A stretch of 64,000 nt of DNA from Sphingomonas albertensis (GCF_014358075.1 NZ_JACONT010000004.1:62001-126000), one strand, 5' to 3'; counted from the first letter of the stretch, positions 16,260-26,491 are shown. The notes: generated by a model not told the origin, from the letters alone. Translations and numbers: made by a program.

Positions 16260-16496
16260 ATGAAGATGAATATCGAGATCGAATGCACCCCCGAAGAGGC
16301 GCGCCGCGCGGTCGGCCTGCCCGATCTGACACCAATCCACGATCGCTATGTCGCGATGATGATGGACGCGATCCCGGACGGCCAGATGAAGCCGGAGATG
16401 CTCGAATCGATGATGCGCGGCTGGCAGCCGATGGGCGAGGCCGGCATGGCGATGTGGAAACGGATGTTCGACACCGCGACCAAGAGTGGCAGCTGA
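16260..16496 (+). CDS. DUF6489-like small conserved protein
   Basis: This 78-residue protein starts MKMNIEIECTPEEARRAVGLPD. The rest is Met-rich and helical (YVAMMMDAIPDGQMKPEMLE, WQPMGEAGMAMWKRMF). It resembles the DUF6489 family, small cytoplasmic proteins found in sphingomonads; no function is known. The region from the PTPEEAR-like helix to AMWKRMF could bind a small ligand or phasin-like partner, but this is not shown. It is divergent from ogt by 56 bases and its stop nearly touches mnmE. Confidence 0.72.
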   Translation: MKMNIEIECTPEEARRAVGLPDLTPIHDRYVAMMMDAIPDGQMKPEMLESMMRGWQPMGEAGMAMWKRMFDTATKSGS

Positions 16497-16503
16497 GTTC
16501 CAC

Positions 16504-17781
16504 GTGAAGACGATCTTCGCGGTATCGAGCGGGCGCCCGCCCGCGGCGATTGCCGTCGTCCGGATAAGCGGGTCGCACGCGTTTGCGGCTGCCCAGGCTC
16601 TGGCCGGACCGTTGCCAGCGCCCCGCCATGCCAGTCTCCGCGGGTTGCGTGACGGCGACGGTGCGCTGCTCGACCGCGCGCTGGTGATCGTGTTTCCGGG
16701 GCCGACCACGGCGACCGGCGAGGATCTGGTCGAGTTTCATTGCCATGGTGGCCGCGCGGTGATCGCAGCGGTCGAGGGGACCCTGTCGGTGCTGCCGGGT
16801 CTACGCCCTGCCGAGCCCGGCGAGTTTACGCGCCGCGCGCTGACCAATGGCCGCATCGACCTGACGGAGGCGGAAGGCCTCGCCGACCTGCTCGAAGCCG
16901 AGACCGAGGGCCAACGCGTTGCGGCAATGACCGCAGCAGAGGGTCGCGTCAGCCAGGCAGTTCGCGGCTGGATGGACTCGGTCGCGATGCTGTCCGCGCG
17001 GATCGAAGCGATCCTCGACTTCGCCGACGAGGACGACGTGGCAAGCGATACCGCCGCGTTCGATGCGATCGTCGGAGAGATCGACACGCTCGCTGCGGAG
17101 ATCGAAACGGTGGTCGACGCTCCCCCGGTCGAGCGCCTCAAGGACGGGCTTCGCGTCGTCATCGGTGGTCCACCCAACAGCGGCAAGTCGACGTTGCTCA
17201 ACCTGCTCGGCGAGCGCGACGCGGCGATCGTGTCGCCGATCTCGGGCACCACGCGTGATCGGATCGAGGTGCCAGTAATTCGCGATGGCGTCGCCTATGT
17301 GCTGACCGACACCGCCGGGCTGATCGAAACGCTCGACCCGATCGAGGCGATCGGCGTCACGCGCGCGGAGGACGCGCTGGCGGCGGCGGACATCGTCCTG
17401 TGGTTGGCCGACACCGCCCCGCCACGCGCCGACGCGATCTGGCTCCACGCGCGCGCGGACCTGCCGGGGCGGGGGGACCTGCCCGCTGGCCGGACCCTGG
17501 CAATCGCGCAGACCGACCGCGGTTCGCTCGATAGGCTCTGGGGGGAATTGCACCAGCGGGCTGCGGCGATGCTGCCGCGTGGCGATGGCATCGCGCTCAA
17601 GCAGCATCAGCGGCGGCAATGCGGGCTTGCGGTCGAGGCGCTGCGCAACCGCAGTTCCGATCCGCTGATCGTTGCCGAACAACTCCGCCAAGCGCGCGCG
17701 ATCCTTGCTGGAGTCCTCGGCCTCGACGCGACGGGGGAGATGCTCGACGCGCTGTTCGGGCGTTTCTGCATCGGTAAATGA
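16504..17781 (+). CDS. mnmE: tRNA uridine-5-carboxymethylaminomethyl GTPase MnmE
   Basis: MnmE is the GTPase partner of MnmG in installing the cmnm5 group on wobble uridine 34. Visible parts are the N-terminal folate-binding domain (TIFAVSSGRPPAAIAVVRISG, EFHCHGGRAVI), the G domain (GGPPNSGKSTLLNLL, SGTTRDRIE, DTAGL) and the C-terminal FCIGK motif, whose Cys is required for the reaction. With the GTG at 16504 the protein is 425 residues, slightly shorter than E. coli MnmE (454). A GTG at 16486 would overlap the upstream gene. A weak parS-like sequence (GTTCCACGTG, 16497-16506) spans this start. Confidence 0.95.
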   Translation: MKTIFAVSSGRPPAAIAVVRISGSHAFAAAQALAGPLPAPRHASLRGLRDGDGALLDRALVIVFPGPTTATGEDLVEFHCHGGRAVIAAVEGTLSVLPGLRPAEPGEFTRRALTNGRIDLTEAEGLADLLEAETEGQRVAAMTAAEGRVSQAVRGWMDSVAMLSARIEAILDFADEDDVASDTAAFDAIVGEIDTLAAEIETVVDAPPVERLKDGLRVVIGGPPNSGKSTLLNLLGERDAAIVSPISGTTRDRIEVPVIRDGVAYVLTDTAGLIETLDPIEAIGVTRAEDALAAADIVLWLADTAPPRADAIWLHARADLPGRGDLPAGRTLAIAQTDRGSLDRLWGELHQRAAAMLPRGDGIALKQHQRRQCGLAVEALRNRSSDPLIVAEQLRQARAILAGVLGLDATGEMLDALFGRFCIGK

Positions 17782-17797
17782 TGTTCCACGTGGAACA
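17782..17797. promoter_or_regulatory. parS centromere site between mnmE and mnmG
   Basis: TGTTCCACGTGGAACA is a perfect 16-base palindrome that begins at the base after the mnmE stop codon, 7 kb right of the origin. Confidence 0.92.
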
Positions 17798-17835
17798 TCT
17801 TTGACGCGTTCGCTGCGTCGCTCTAGGGCGTTGGC

Positions 17836-19671
17836 ATGTTCGATGTAGTGGTGGTTGGCGGTGGCCATGCCGGAACCGAAGCCGCAGCCGCGGCGGCGCG
17901 CAGGGGCGCGCGCACTGCGCTCGTGTCGTTCGACGCGCGGCACATTGGTGCGATGTCGTGCAATCCGGCGATCGGTGGCCTCGGCAAAGGGCACATGGTT
18001 CGCGAGGTCGACGCGTTCGACGGGCTGATCGGACGCGCGGCGGATGCGGCGGCGATCCACTACCGCATGCTCAATCGCAGCAAGGGATCGGCGGTGCAGG
18101 GCCCGCGAATCCAGGCCGATCGCACGCTATATTCTGATGCGATCCAGTCGATGCTGGTGGCAACGGCGGGGCTGTCGATCGTCGAAGGGGAGGCGACCGC
18201 GCTCCATTTCGAGGGCGATCGCATGGCGGGCGTCGTGCTGGCGGACGGCGCCATCGTGAAGGCTCGTGCGGTCGTGCTGGCGACCGGCACGTTCCTCGGC
18301 GGCCGCATTTTCCGCGGCGATGACCGCGAGGAAGGCGGCCGGATCGGCGAACGTGCAGCCAAGCCTCTGGCGGAACAGTTGCGCGCGCGCGACCTGCCGA
18401 TGGCCCGACTGAAGACCGGAACGCCACCGCGATTGAACGGCCGGACGATCGACTGGGGCACGCTCGCCGAGCAGCCATCGGACCTCGACCCCTGGACGAT
18501 GTCGCCGATGACCCACGCGCGTCCGCTTCCCCAGATCGCCTGCGCGATCACCCGCACGACCGACCGGACACACGCGATCATCCGCGAGGCGTTCCACCGG
18601 TCGCCGCTGTTCACCGGTGCGATCGAGGCCGCGGGACCGCGCTATTGTCCGTCGATCGAGGACAAGGTCCACCGCTTCGGTGATCGCGATGGGCATCAGG
18701 TTTTCCTCGAACCCGAGGGGCTCGATGACGCGACAGTCTATCCCAACGGCCTGTCGACATCGCTCCCGGTCGAGGTCCAGGCCGAGATGCTCGCCAGCAT
18801 TCCGGGGCTCGAGCGGGTCAAGATGACGATGCCGGGCTATGCGGTCGAGTATGACTATATCGATCCGCGCGCGCTCGACACGCGGCTCGCGCTCGGCGCG
18901 ATCGACGGCGTGTTCTGCGCCGGCCAGATCAACGGCACGACCGGGTATGAGGAAGCGGCAGGGCAGGGGCTCGTCGCCGGGCTCAACGCCGCGGCCTATG
19001 CGTGCGACATGGCGCCGGTGATCCTCGATCGCGCGTCCAGTTATCTCGGGGTGATGATCGACGATCTGACGCTGCAAGGCGTGACCGAGCCCTATCGGAT
19101 GCTCACCGCGCGGGCCGAGTTCCGCCTGTCGTTGCGTGCGGACAATGCCGAGACGCGGCTGGGTATGATCGCCGAGGCAGCGGGCTGTCTCGGGCCAGAG
19201 CGGCTCGCACACCAGCACGCGCTGGCCGAAGATCGTGCCCGGTTCCGGGCGTCGCTCGACGGCGAACGCACCGCGACCGAAGTGGCGGACCAGGGCATTG
19301 CGATCGGTCGCGATGGCGCGCGCCGGACGGCGTATGACTGGCTCCGGTTCGAAGGCGTGACGCTCGCGCATGTCGCGCCGGACGCCGCGACGGGCATCCC
19401 GGCGGCGGTCGTTGACGAAGTCTTAGAGGACGCGCGCTACGCCCCGTATATCGAACGCCAGGCGCAGGAGGTCGCGCGCCTGCGTGCCGACGAAGCGATC
19501 CGCTTGCCCGAGGACCTCGCCTATGATCGCATACCCGGCCTGTCGAACGAGATGATCGACCGCCTGACGACCGCGCGGCCCACTTCGCTTGCGGCAGCGG
19601 CACGGGTTCGCGGGATCACCCCGGCCGCGTTGTCGGCGGTATTATTGCATACGAAACGAGTGCCAGCATGA
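17836..19671 (+). CDS. mnmG: tRNA uridine-5-carboxymethylaminomethyl synthase MnmG (GidA)
   Basis: This 611-residue FAD enzyme works with MnmE on tRNA wobble uridines. The N-terminus has the FAD-binding [21 protein letters not shown], then [19 protein letters not shown] and the MnmG signature [28 protein letters not shown]. The catalytic cysteine is expected in that [10 protein letters not shown] stretch. The C-terminal helical domain ([32 protein letters not shown]) binds MnmE and tRNA. It ends in an ATGA overlap with rsmG. Confidence 0.98.
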   Translation: MFDVVVVGGGHAGTEAAAAAARRGARTALVSFDARHIGAMSCNPAIGGLGKGHMVREVDAFDGLIGRAADAAAIHYRMLNRSKGSAVQGPRIQADRTLYSDAIQSMLVATAGLSIVEGEATALHFEGDRMAGVVLADGAIVKARAVVLATGTFLGGRIFRGDDREEGGRIGERAAKPLAEQLRARDLPMARLKTGTPPRLNGRTIDWGTLAEQPSDLDPWTMSPMTHARPLPQIACAITRTTDRTHAIIREAFHRSPLFTGAIEAAGPRYCPSIEDKVHRFGDRDGHQVFLEPEGLDDATVYPNGLSTSLPVEVQAEMLASIPGLERVKMTMPGYAVEYDYIDPRALDTRLALGAIDGVFCAGQINGTTGYEEAAGQGLVAGLNAAAYACDMAPVILDRASSYLGVMIDDLTLQGVTEPYRMLTARAEFRLSLRADNAETRLGMIAEAAGCLGPERLAHQHALAEDRARFRASLDGERTATEVADQGIAIGRDGARRTAYDWLRFEGVTLAHVAPDAATGIPAAVVDEVLEDARYAPYIERQAQEVARLRADEAIRLPEDLAYDRIPGLSNEMIDRLTTARPTSLAAAARVRGITPAALSAVLLHTKRVPA

Positions 19672-20288
19672 CCGAAGACAACGCACAGGCCTGGGTCACC
19701 GATCGGTTCGGGGCGGAGGCGACGGAGCGCCTGTTGGCGTTCGTCGCGATGGTCGTCGAGGAAGCGCCGCACCAGAATTTGATCGCGCCGTCGACGATCC
19801 CGACGATCTGGGACAGGCATGTGGTCGACTCGCTCCAGCTGGTTGCACTTGCGGGAGCGGATACGTCGGCGAGGCGCTGGCTCGATATCGGTACCGGTGG
19901 CGGCTTTCCCGGGATGGTCGTCGCGCTGGTTCGTGAGGGGCCGGTCGATCTGGTCGAGCCCCGACGGCGGCGTGCTGACTTCCTTCAGCTCTGCGTCGCG
20001 CGTCTTGGCCTCGGCGAGCAGGTTCGTGTCCATGCGTCGAAAGTAGAAAATGCAACCGCCGACGCGGCGATCATCTCCGCCCGTGCGGTCGCGTCGCTGC
20101 AAAACCTTTTGCGTGGCGCGGCACACTGCGCCACAACGGAGACGCGGTGGTTGCTTCCTCGGGGGCGTTTAGACGAGGAGGAGCTCGCCGCGCTCAAGCA
20201 GCATTGGCGGTTTATGTTCCACGTGGAACAAAGCGTCACGAACCCGGAGTCGTCGATCGTGGTTCTGGATCGGGTAAGCGCGCGATGA
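19668..20288 (+). CDS. rsmG: 16S rRNA (guanine527-N7)-methyltransferase RsmG (GidB)
   Basis: RsmG methylates G527 of 16S rRNA; its loss gives low-level streptomycin resistance in other bacteria. The 206-residue protein has the SAM motif [17 protein letters not shown], the [22 protein letters not shown] segment and [13 protein letters not shown] motif [15 protein letters not shown] perfect parS site is embedded in the codons for MFHVEQS near the C-terminus. It is coupled at both ends: ATGA with mnmG and ATGA with parA. Confidence 0.95.
   Translation: MTEDNAQAWVTDRFGAEATERLLAFVAMVVEEAPHQNLIAPSTIPTIWDRHVVDSLQLVALAGADTSARRWLDIGTGGGFPGMVVALVREGPVDLVEPRRRRADFLQLCVARLGLGEQVRVHASKVENATADAAIISARAVASLQNLLRGAAHCATTETRWLLPRGRLDEEELAALKQHWRFMFHVEQSVTNPESSIVVLDRVSAR
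20215..20230. promoter_or_regulatory. parS centromere site, inside rsmG
   Basis: TGTTCCACGTGGAACA, a perfect 16-base palindrome identical to the site at 17782, lies 55 bases upstream of the parA start codon. ParB bound here could both organise the origin and influence parAB expression. Confidence 0.92.
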
Positions 20289-21067
20289 TCACCATCGCGG
20301 TCGCGAATCAAAAGGGCGGGGTGGGCAAGACCACCAGCGCCATCAACCTCGCGACCGCGCTGGCCGCAACGGGAATGCGCGTGCTGCTGGTCGATCTCGA
20401 TCCGCAGGGCAATGCGTCGACCGGGCTTGGCATCGGTCATTCGCAGCGTGAGCGGTCGAGCTACGACGTGCTGGTCGGCGAGACGTCGATCGAAGAGGCG
20501 GTGGTCCACACGCGCGTGCCGCGGCTCGATATCGTGCCGGCGACGGTCGACCTGTCGGGGGCGGAGATCGAGCTGGTCGATTTCGACGCGCGTACGCACC
20601 GTCTCGATCGTGCGGTGAAGGCGGCGCAGGGGCCGTGGGATATCGCACTGATCGATTGCCCGCCGTCGCTTGGGCTGCTGACGATCAACGCGATGGTCGC
20701 GGCCGATTCGCTGCTGGTGCCATTGCAATGCGAGTTTTTCGCGCTCGAGGGGTTGTCGCAGTTGTTGAGTACGGTCGAGCGGATCCGCCAGCGGTTCAAT
20801 CCGGGTCTGTCGATCCTCGGCGTCGCGCTGACGATGTTCGATCGGCGGAACCGGCTGACAGATCAGGTCTCGGCAGACGTTCGCGCGGTTCTCGGCAAAG
20901 TGGTGTTCGAGACGGTGATCCCGCGCAACGTACGGCTGTCGGAGGCGCCGAGCCACGGGTTGCCCGCGCTGATCTATGATCATCGCTGCTCGGGATCGCA
21001 GGCGTATATCGCGCTCGCCCGCGAGCTGATCGGCCGGCTTCCGGCAACTGCGCAGGCGGCGGCATGA
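20285..21067 (+). CDS. parA: Chromosome-partitioning ATPase ParA
   Basis: ParA is the Walker-type ATPase that segregates origins by interacting with ParB-parS and non-specific DNA. The 260-residue product has the deviant Walker A ANQKGGVGKTT, VDLDPQGNASTGLG (switch region), and IALIDCPPSLGLLT (Walker B). It is the short chromosomal form without an N-terminal regulatory helix-turn-helix. The ATG at 20285 begins the first strand and overlaps rsmG by ATGA; the longer in-frame start at 20147 lies within rsmG. Confidence 0.97.
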   Translation: MITIAVANQKGGVGKTTSAINLATALAATGMRVLLVDLDPQGNASTGLGIGHSQRERSSYDVLVGETSIEEAVVHTRVPRLDIVPATVDLSGAEIELVDFDARTHRLDRAVKAAQGPWDIALIDCPPSLGLLTINAMVAADSLLVPLQCEFFALEGLSQLLSTVERIRQRFNPGLSILGVALTMFDRRNRLTDQVSADVRAVLGKVVFETVIPRNVRLSEAPSHGLPALIYDHRCSGSQAYIALARELIGRLPATAQAAA

Positions 21068-21960
21068 GCGACGGTAACAAGCGCGGCCGCCCGGGGCTGG
21101 GCAGGGGCCTCAACGCGCTGCTCGGCGAGATGGCGCGCGAGACGCCGGTTTCGGCTGATGGTGCGGCGCAGCAATCATCGGGTGTGCGGATGCTGCCGGT
21201 CAGTTCGCTGTCGCCGCATCCGGATCAGCCGCGCCGGCATTTCGACGAGGCGATGCTCGACGAACTGGCGGCGTCGATCGCCTCGCGCGGGTTGATCCAG
21301 CCGATCGTCGTGCGGCCGCACGGTCATGATTACCAGATCGTCGCGGGCGAGCGGCGTTGGCGGGCGGCGCAGCGCGCGCGGCTGCATGAGGTGCCGGTCG
21401 TCGTCCGCGACTTCGACGATGCCGAGACGCTCGAGATTGCGCTGATCGAGAACATCCAGCGCGAAGACCTCAACGCGATCGAAGAAGCTCAAGCGTATCA
21501 GCGGCTTGCGGGCGAATACGGCCATACGCAGGAGGTGCTCGCCAAGATCGTCCACAAGTCGCGCAGTCATGTGGCCAACCTGTTGCGCTTGCTGGAGTTG
21601 CCGGCGCAGGTGCAGTCGCAGGTGGTCGATGGATCGTTGTCGATGGGGCATGCGCGGGCGCTGCTAGGTTCGCCGGATGTGGAGTCGCTGGCGGATCAGG
21701 TGGTGGCGCGCGGACTGTCGGTGCGCGAGACCGAGAAGCTGGCGCGCGATGCGAAACCGGGGCGGAGCCGGAGCGGGAAGCCGGCCGAGCCTCGGATTCC
21801 GGACGCGGATATTGCAGCTTTGGAGCGGCAACTAGCGGATTTGCTCGGGTTGCAGGTCCGGGTGGCGCATACCGAGACTGGGGGGACGTTGACGCTGAGT
21901 TATTCGACGTTGGACCAGCTTGATATGGTGTGTCAGCGGCTTACCGGTGGGGTGATCTAA
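21064..21960 (+). CDS. parB: Chromosome-partitioning protein ParB
   Basis: ParB binds parS and spreads as a CTP-dependent clamp. The 298-residue protein has the basic N-terminus with GRGLNALLGE (the ParA-stimulating region), LSPHPDQPRRHFDE and GLIQPIVVR, and the CTP-binding arginine patch AGERRWRAAQRA. It also has the helix-turn-helix YGHTQEVLAKIVHKSRSHVANLLRLLELP and a C-terminal dimerisation segment (AALERQLADLLGLQVRVAHT). It overlaps parA by ATGA, and three strong parS sites lie within 14 kb. Confidence 0.97.
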   Translation: MSDGNKRGRPGLGRGLNALLGEMARETPVSADGAAQQSSGVRMLPVSSLSPHPDQPRRHFDEAMLDELAASIASRGLIQPIVVRPHGHDYQIVAGERRWRAAQRARLHEVPVVVRDFDDAETLEIALIENIQREDLNAIEEAQAYQRLAGEYGHTQEVLAKIVHKSRSHVANLLRLLELPAQVQSQVVDGSLSMGHARALLGSPDVESLADQVVARGLSVRETEKLARDAKPGRSRSGKPAEPRIPDADIAALERQLADLLGLQVRVAHTETGGTLTLSYSTLDQLDMVCQRLTGGVI

Positions 21961-21990
21961 GCGCGGGTCAAACTGCCCAATCGCACCCAT

Positions 21991-22062
21991 TCCGTTCGTG
22001 CTGAGCGAAGTCGAAGCACCTGCGCCCCGGACCACCCTTCGACTTCGCTCAGGACGAACGGG
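21991..22062. repeat. Two-armed palindromic element, family C, copy 2
   Basis: TCCGTTCGTGCTGAGCGAAG and its reverse complement (ending CTTCGACTTCGCTCAGGACG) enclose about 18 bases. It is placed between the convergent parB and holA genes and matches the element at 3704-3776. Confidence 0.85.
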
Positions 22063-22101
22063 TGATAGGGGGCGAGCGGAAGAGGGGGACCGCTCACACC
22101 A

Positions 22102-22199
22102 CCCCGTCATCCCGGCGGAAGCCGGGATCCGTGGTTGCGGCCCGCTTCATTGGTGAACGCGCTCTGTCCATGGGTCCCGGCGTGCGCCGGGATGACGGA
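22102..22199. repeat. Two-armed palindromic element, family D variant
   Basis: The left arm CCCCGTCATCCCGGCGGAAG and the right arm GGCGTGCGCCGGGATGACGG are inverted copies. Together with the preceding element it fills the 301-base parB-holA gap; nothing else is recognisable there. Confidence 0.8.
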
Positions 22200-22261
22200 G
22201 GTGGGGGTGGGTGAATGGGAGGTTATCAGAAGGACATGGCGCGGTGACGCACACCATAGGA

Positions 22262-23281
22262 TTAGTTTCGCCGCGCGATCGCCTGGGATAGCGCCACCAC
22301 CGCCGCCTCGGCCACAACTCCGCCGGCATTCCCGGATGCCATGATCGCGCGCTCCGCCGTTCGTACCCGCTGGATTGCGGTCGCCAGCATGACCGGCGAC
22401 CAGCGCCGCAAGGACCGCGCGGTGCTGGCCTCTTCCTTGAAGAACACGCGGTGTCGTTTCATCACGGCGTCGACCGCTTCGCCGCGGTCGATTTCGCCGC
22501 GCATGTCGGCGAGCGCGATCAGGCGGCGGACGAGTTGGCGGAGCCACGGGATCGGTGAGGTGCCGGCTTCTTCGAGCACGGCGAGTTCGGCGCCGAGATC
22601 GTCGACCCGGCCTTCGATCACCGCATCGATCGCGCGGCTCATTTCCGCATCGCCTAGGTCCGCGCCGACCGCATCGAGTGCGTGGTAATCGAGGTCCGCG
22701 GGCCGATCGGGCGCGGCGTCGAGATATAGCGCGAGCTTCTCGATCTCGCGGGAGATGACGGCGCGATCGCCGCCGGTCGTATCGACCAGGCGGCGGGCGA
22801 CGCCGGGGGCGGGGCGGAGGCCGTTCTCGCTCGCGATCGTCGTCGCGAGGCGTTCGGCGTCCTGCGCGGTCGGGGCGTAGCAGGCGAACGCCATCGCGCG
22901 CGGAGAGTCGATCGCGAGCTTGACGATCTTTGCGGTCGATTTGACGGTCGGGGCGATCGCGACCACCGGGTTGCCGACGCGTTCGGCCGCGAGGAGGTTG
23001 GTGAAGGCTTCGAGGCTTTCCTCGCCTGCGGAGGCGACGCGGACGAACCTTGCGCCCGCGAACAGCGACAGCGACGCGGCTTCGTCGGTTAGCCGCCCGG
23101 GGTCGCTTTTCAGCGTCGACCCGTCGAGATCGACGCGTTCGGCATCGGCGCCCATCGCCTTGGCCAGTACCCGGGCGAGGTCACTTGCCCCGGCTTCGTC
23201 GGGGCCGTGAAGCAGGTACAGGCGGATGTCGCCGCCCGGTTTGGCCAGCGCACCGCGGATTTGGCCGGCGCTGGCCTTCAC
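22262..23281 (-). CDS. holA: DNA polymerase III delta subunit
   Basis: HolA opens the sliding clamp within the clamp loader. The 339-residue protein has the family's N-terminal LYLLHGPDEAGASDLARVLAKAMG, the central strand FVRVASAGEESLEAFTNLLA and the C-terminal SPIPWLRQLVRRLIALADM region, with the FKEEASTARSLRRWSPVML helices. The GTG start at 23281 forms a GTGA overlap with lptE. The lptE-holA pairing behind leuS is usual in Alphaproteobacteria. Confidence 0.92.
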   Translation of the reverse strand: MKASAGQIRGALAKPGGDIRLYLLHGPDEAGASDLARVLAKAMGADAERVDLDGSTLKSDPGRLTDEAASLSLFAGARFVRVASAGEESLEAFTNLLAAERVGNPVVAIAPTVKSTAKIVKLAIDSPRAMAFACYAPTAQDAERLATTIASENGLRPAPGVARRLVDTTGGDRAVISREIEKLALYLDAAPDRPADLDYHALDAVGADLGDAEMSRAIDAVIEGRVDDLGAELAVLEEAGTSPIPWLRQLVRRLIALADMRGEIDRGEAVDAVMKRHRVFFKEEASTARSLRRWSPVMLATAIQRVRTAERAIMASGNAGGVVAEAAVVALSQAIARRN

Positions 23282-23808
23282 TTGGCGGGCGTGGTGGCCT
23301 GCGCCGCCGCGACCGCCGGCGTGTTGCGCGCATACAGCGCAATACGCGCGACGATCTGGTCGGCGACGATCTGCGACAGGCGTTCGAGCGCGGTGTTCTC
23401 CGCCGCGATCGTCGCATATTCGGAGCGGACGACGTCGATGCCGGCGTCGGAGCCCGCGGTCGCGTCGAGCAGCACCGAATTGTCGCCGATCCGTACGAGC
23501 TGATAGCGTGCGCGCAACGTGCGGCGTTCGCGCGAGACGCTGTCGTCGGTGCGGACACCGAGGCCGCTGATCTGGTCGTCGAGGCGGATGTCGATGCGGT
23601 AGAGCGCCGGTGCGCCGTTCGAGGGCAGGCGGTCGCGCAGCGCGGTGGCCATCAGCCAGCCGTTCTTGCCCGCGATCGGTGCGATCTCGACCTGGCCGAG
23701 CGCACCGGCGACCGGGCCGCTGCTGCCGCCGGCATAGAGCGGGTGCAGGCCACAGCCCGACAGCGCGGGAGCGAGGGCCAACGCGCTAAGGATCGCTAGG
23801 CGCTTCAT
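23278..23808 (-). CDS. lptE: LPS-assembly lipoprotein LptE
   Basis: LptE plugs the LptD barrel that inserts lipopolysaccharide in the outer membrane. The 176-residue product has a lipoprotein signal with lipobox (ALSGCG, Cys19), the opening GLHPLYAGG typical of LptE, and alternating strands ([29 protein letters not shown]). Sequence conservation is low in this family, so the call leans partly on the conserved leuS-lptE-holA order. It overlaps both neighbours by four bases. Confidence 0.9.
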   Translation of the reverse strand: MKRLAILSALALAPALSGCGLHPLYAGGSSGPVAGALGQVEIAPIAGKNGWLMATALRDRLPSNGAPALYRIDIRLDDQISGLGVRTDDSVSRERRTLRARYQLVRIGDNSVLLDATAGSDAGIDVVRSEYATIAAENTALERLSQIVADQIVARIALYARNTPAVAAAQATTPAK

Positions 23809-26480
23809 GCGACGATGTTCACGAGACGGTCGGGCACGACGATCACTTTCCGGGGCGGCTTGCCCTCGAGCAGGCGGACGATCTTTTCGGAGGCGAGCGC
23901 GGCGGCTTCGACCTCGTCCTTCGGTGCGCCCTTCGGGAAGACGAGCGTGTCGCGCAGCTTGCCGTTGACCTGCACCGCGATCGTGACCTCGTCGTCGACC
24001 AGCATCGCCGGATCGACGATCGGCCAGGCGGCGTCGGCGATCAGGCCGTCATTGCCTGCGGTCGCCCAGGCTTCCTCCGCGACGTGCGGGACCATCGGGC
24101 TGACGAGCAACAGCAACGTGCGGACCGCCTGTTCGCGGTCTGCTGAGGGCGCTGCCTTCTCGATCGCGCTGCATAGCGAATAGAGCCGCGCAACCGCCTT
24201 GTTGAACTGCAAGGCGTTGATATCGTTCTCGATTCCCACCGTCGTCCGATGGCAGAGTTTGCGTAAGCCGATGTCGTCGCCCTGGGCCTTAGCGGCGTCG
24301 TCAGACTCGATCAGGCGCCAGAGACGCTGGACGAACCGCCACGCGCCTTCGATGCCGGATTCGCTCCAAGGGAGATCGCGTTCGGGCGGTGAGTCGGAGA
24401 GCACGAACCAGCGCACCGCGTCGGCGCCATACTGGTCGACGATCGGCTCGGGATCGACGGTGTTCTTCTTCGACTTCGACATTTTCTCAACGCGACCGAC
24501 GGTTACTTCGTCGGTCGTTCCGCGGAGGAATACCTTACCGTCACGCTTGTCGATATCGTCAGGCGATAGCCAGCGGCGAGTATGAACCTGGGCCTCGAGA
24601 AAATCGTCCAAGGACTCGGACGCGGGCTTGGACTGTTCCATTGTCCAGTACGTCTCGTGCGTGACCATCCCTTGCGTGAACAGTCCGGCGAACGGCTCGG
24701 CGATGTCGAGCATGCCGATATGCTTCAGCGCGCGCGTCCAGAAGCGGGCGTACAGCAGGTGCAGGATCGCATGCTCGACGCCGCCGATATACTGGTTGAC
24801 CGGCAGCCACTTCTCCGCGCCCGTCCGGTCGAACGGTTTCGCGTCCGGCTGGCTGGCGAAGCGGATGAAATACCACGACGAATCGACGAACGTGTCGAGC
24901 GTATCGGTCTCGCGCCGCGCGTTCGCACCGCAGGACGGGCAGGGGACATGCTTCCAGGTCGGATGGCGATCGAGCGGGTTGCCAGGGATGTCGAACGACA
25001 CGTCCTCGGGCAGCACGATCGGCAACTGGTCCTTGGGCACCGGCACCGCGCCGCACGCGTCGCAGTGGATGATCGGGATCGGCGTGCCCCAGTAACGCTG
25101 GCGGCTGACGCCCCAGTCGCGCAGGCGGAACACGGTCGTGCCTTTGCCCCAGCCTTCGCCCTCGGCGCGCTCGATCACGACGCGCTTGGCGTCCTCGATG
25201 TCCATGCCGTCGAGGAAATGCGAGTTCACGATCGTGCCGGCGCCGGTCCAGGCGGTGTCGCCTACGAACACGGGGGCCTCGTCATCGCCTTCGCTGACGA
25301 CGCGTTTGACGGGCAGGTCGTATTTGCGCGCGAAATCGAGATCGCGCTGGTCGTGCGCGGGCACGCCGAACACCGCGCCGGTGCCGTATTCCATCAGCAC
25401 GAAGTTCGCGATGTAGACGGGGAGATGCCAGGACTTATCAAGCGGATGCACCGCGCGCAGACCGGTGTCGAAGCCCAATTTCTCCTGCGTGTCGAGCTCG
25501 GCCGCCGTGGTGCCGCCACGCTTGCAGAGTTCGATGAACGCGGCTGCGTCGGGGTTAGTCTCGGCGATCGCGCGCGCGATCGGATGATCGGCGGCAACCG
25601 CGACGAAGCTGGAGCCGAACATCGTGTCGGGACGTGTCGTGAACACCTCGACGCTCTCTATGCCCCTTCCGCTTGCTGGAGGGGTCAGGGGAGGGGAGGC
25701 GTCCCCGATCGCTGCCGTCGCGTTCGCGTCAGGCCCTCCCCCGACCCCTCCCGCAAGCGGGAAGGGAGCAGTGAGTTGGAACTTGAACTGCAACCCTTGG
25801 CTGCGGCCGATCCAGTTCTCCTGCATCAGCTTGACCTTGTCCGGCCAATGTTCGAGCGCGCCGAGGCCGTCGACCAGCTCGTCGGCGAAGTCGGTGATCT
25901 TCAGGAACCACTGCGACAGTTTCCGCCGCTCGACCAGTGCGCCCGACCGCCAGCCACGACCGTCGATCACCTGCTCGTTGGCGAGCACGGTCATGTCGAC
26001 CGGATCCCAGTTCACCGCCGATTCCTTGCGGTACACGAGCCCCGCCGCGAACAGGTCGAGGAACAGCGCCTGCTCGTGGCCATAATATTCAGGCTCGCAG
26101 GTCGCCAGCTCGCGCGTCCAGTCGAGCGCGAAACCGAGGCGCTTCAGCTGCGCCTTCATCGTCGCGATGTTGGCGCGCGTCCAGGTGCCCGGATGCACGC
26201 CCTTTTCCATCGCCGCGTTCTCGGCCGGCATGCCGAACGCGTCCCAGCCCATCGGATGGAGCACTTCCATGCCCTTCATCCGACGGAACCGCGCGAGCAC
26301 GTCGCCCATCGTGTAGTTGCGGACATGCCCCATATGGATGCGCCCCGACGGATAGGGGAACATCTCGAGCACGTACGAGCGCGGCTTGGTCGACAGGTCG
26401 TCCGCGGCGAACGTCTTGCGCTCGTCCCAGACCTTCTGCCACGCCGCGTCCGCCTTCAACGCATTGAAACGCGACGCCAT
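23805..26480 (-). CDS. leuS: Leucyl-tRNA synthetase
   Basis: The class I synthetase charges tRNA-Leu. The 891-residue protein has the HIGH-type motif [15 protein letters not shown], the editing domain ([29 protein letters not shown]) and KMSKSKKN. It is longer than the E. coli enzyme (860) mainly because of an insert at residues about 238-273, rich in Gly, Ala and Pro. That insert is encoded by a palindromic repeat element and splits the family sequence between FKFQL and [10 protein letters not shown] at the start of the editing domain. The ATG at 26480 begins the family N-terminus; longer in-frame readings run through the upstream gene. Confidence 0.97.
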   Translation of the reverse strand: MASRFNALKADAAWQKVWDERKTFAADDLSTKPRSYVLEMFPYPSGRIHMGHVRNYTMGDVLARFRRMKGMEVLHPMGWDAFGMPAENAAMEKGVHPGTWTRANIATMKAQLKRLGFALDWTRELATCEPEYYGHEQALFLDLFAAGLVYRKESAVNWDPVDMTVLANEQVIDGRGWRSGALVERRKLSQWFLKITDFADELVDGLGALEHWPDKVKLMQENWIGRSQGLQFKFQLTAPFPLAGGVGGGPDANATAAIGDASPPLTPPASGRGIESVEVFTTRPDTMFGSSFVAVAADHPIARAIAETNPDAAAFIELCKRGGTTAAELDTQEKLGFDTGLRAVHPLDKSWHLPVYIANFVLMEYGTGAVFGVPAHDQRDLDFARKYDLPVKRVVSEGDDEAPVFVGDTAWTGAGTIVNSHFLDGMDIEDAKRVVIERAEGEGWGKGTTVFRLRDWGVSRQRYWGTPIPIIHCDACGAVPVPKDQLPIVLPEDVSFDIPGNPLDRHPTWKHVPCPSCGANARRETDTLDTFVDSSWYFIRFASQPDAKPFDRTGAEKWLPVNQYIGGVEHAILHLLYARFWTRALKHIGMLDIAEPFAGLFTQGMVTHETYWTMEQSKPASESLDDFLEAQVHTRRWLSPDDIDKRDGKVFLRGTTDEVTVGRVEKMSKSKKNTVDPEPIVDQYGADAVRWFVLSDSPPERDLPWSESGIEGAWRFVQRLWRLIESDDAAKAQGDDIGLRKLCHRTTVGIENDINALQFNKAVARLYSLCSAIEKAAPSADREQAVRTLLLLVSPMVPHVAEEAWATAGNDGLIADAAWPIVDPAMLVDDEVTIAVQVNGKLRDTLVFPKGAPKDEVEAAALASEKIVRLLEGKPPRKVIVVPDRLVNIVA
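25662..25768. repeat. Palindromic element inserted in frame in leuS
   Basis: The left arm (CCCCTTCCGCTTGCTGGAGG then GGTCAGGGGAGGG) and the right arm (CCCTCCCCCGACCCCTCCCG then CAAGCGGGAAGGG) are near-perfect inverted copies, with about 35 bases between them. The architecture matches the intergenic elements of this window. The length and absence of stop codons keep the leuS frame open. Confidence 0.85.
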
Positions 26481-26491
26481 TATATCAGTCC

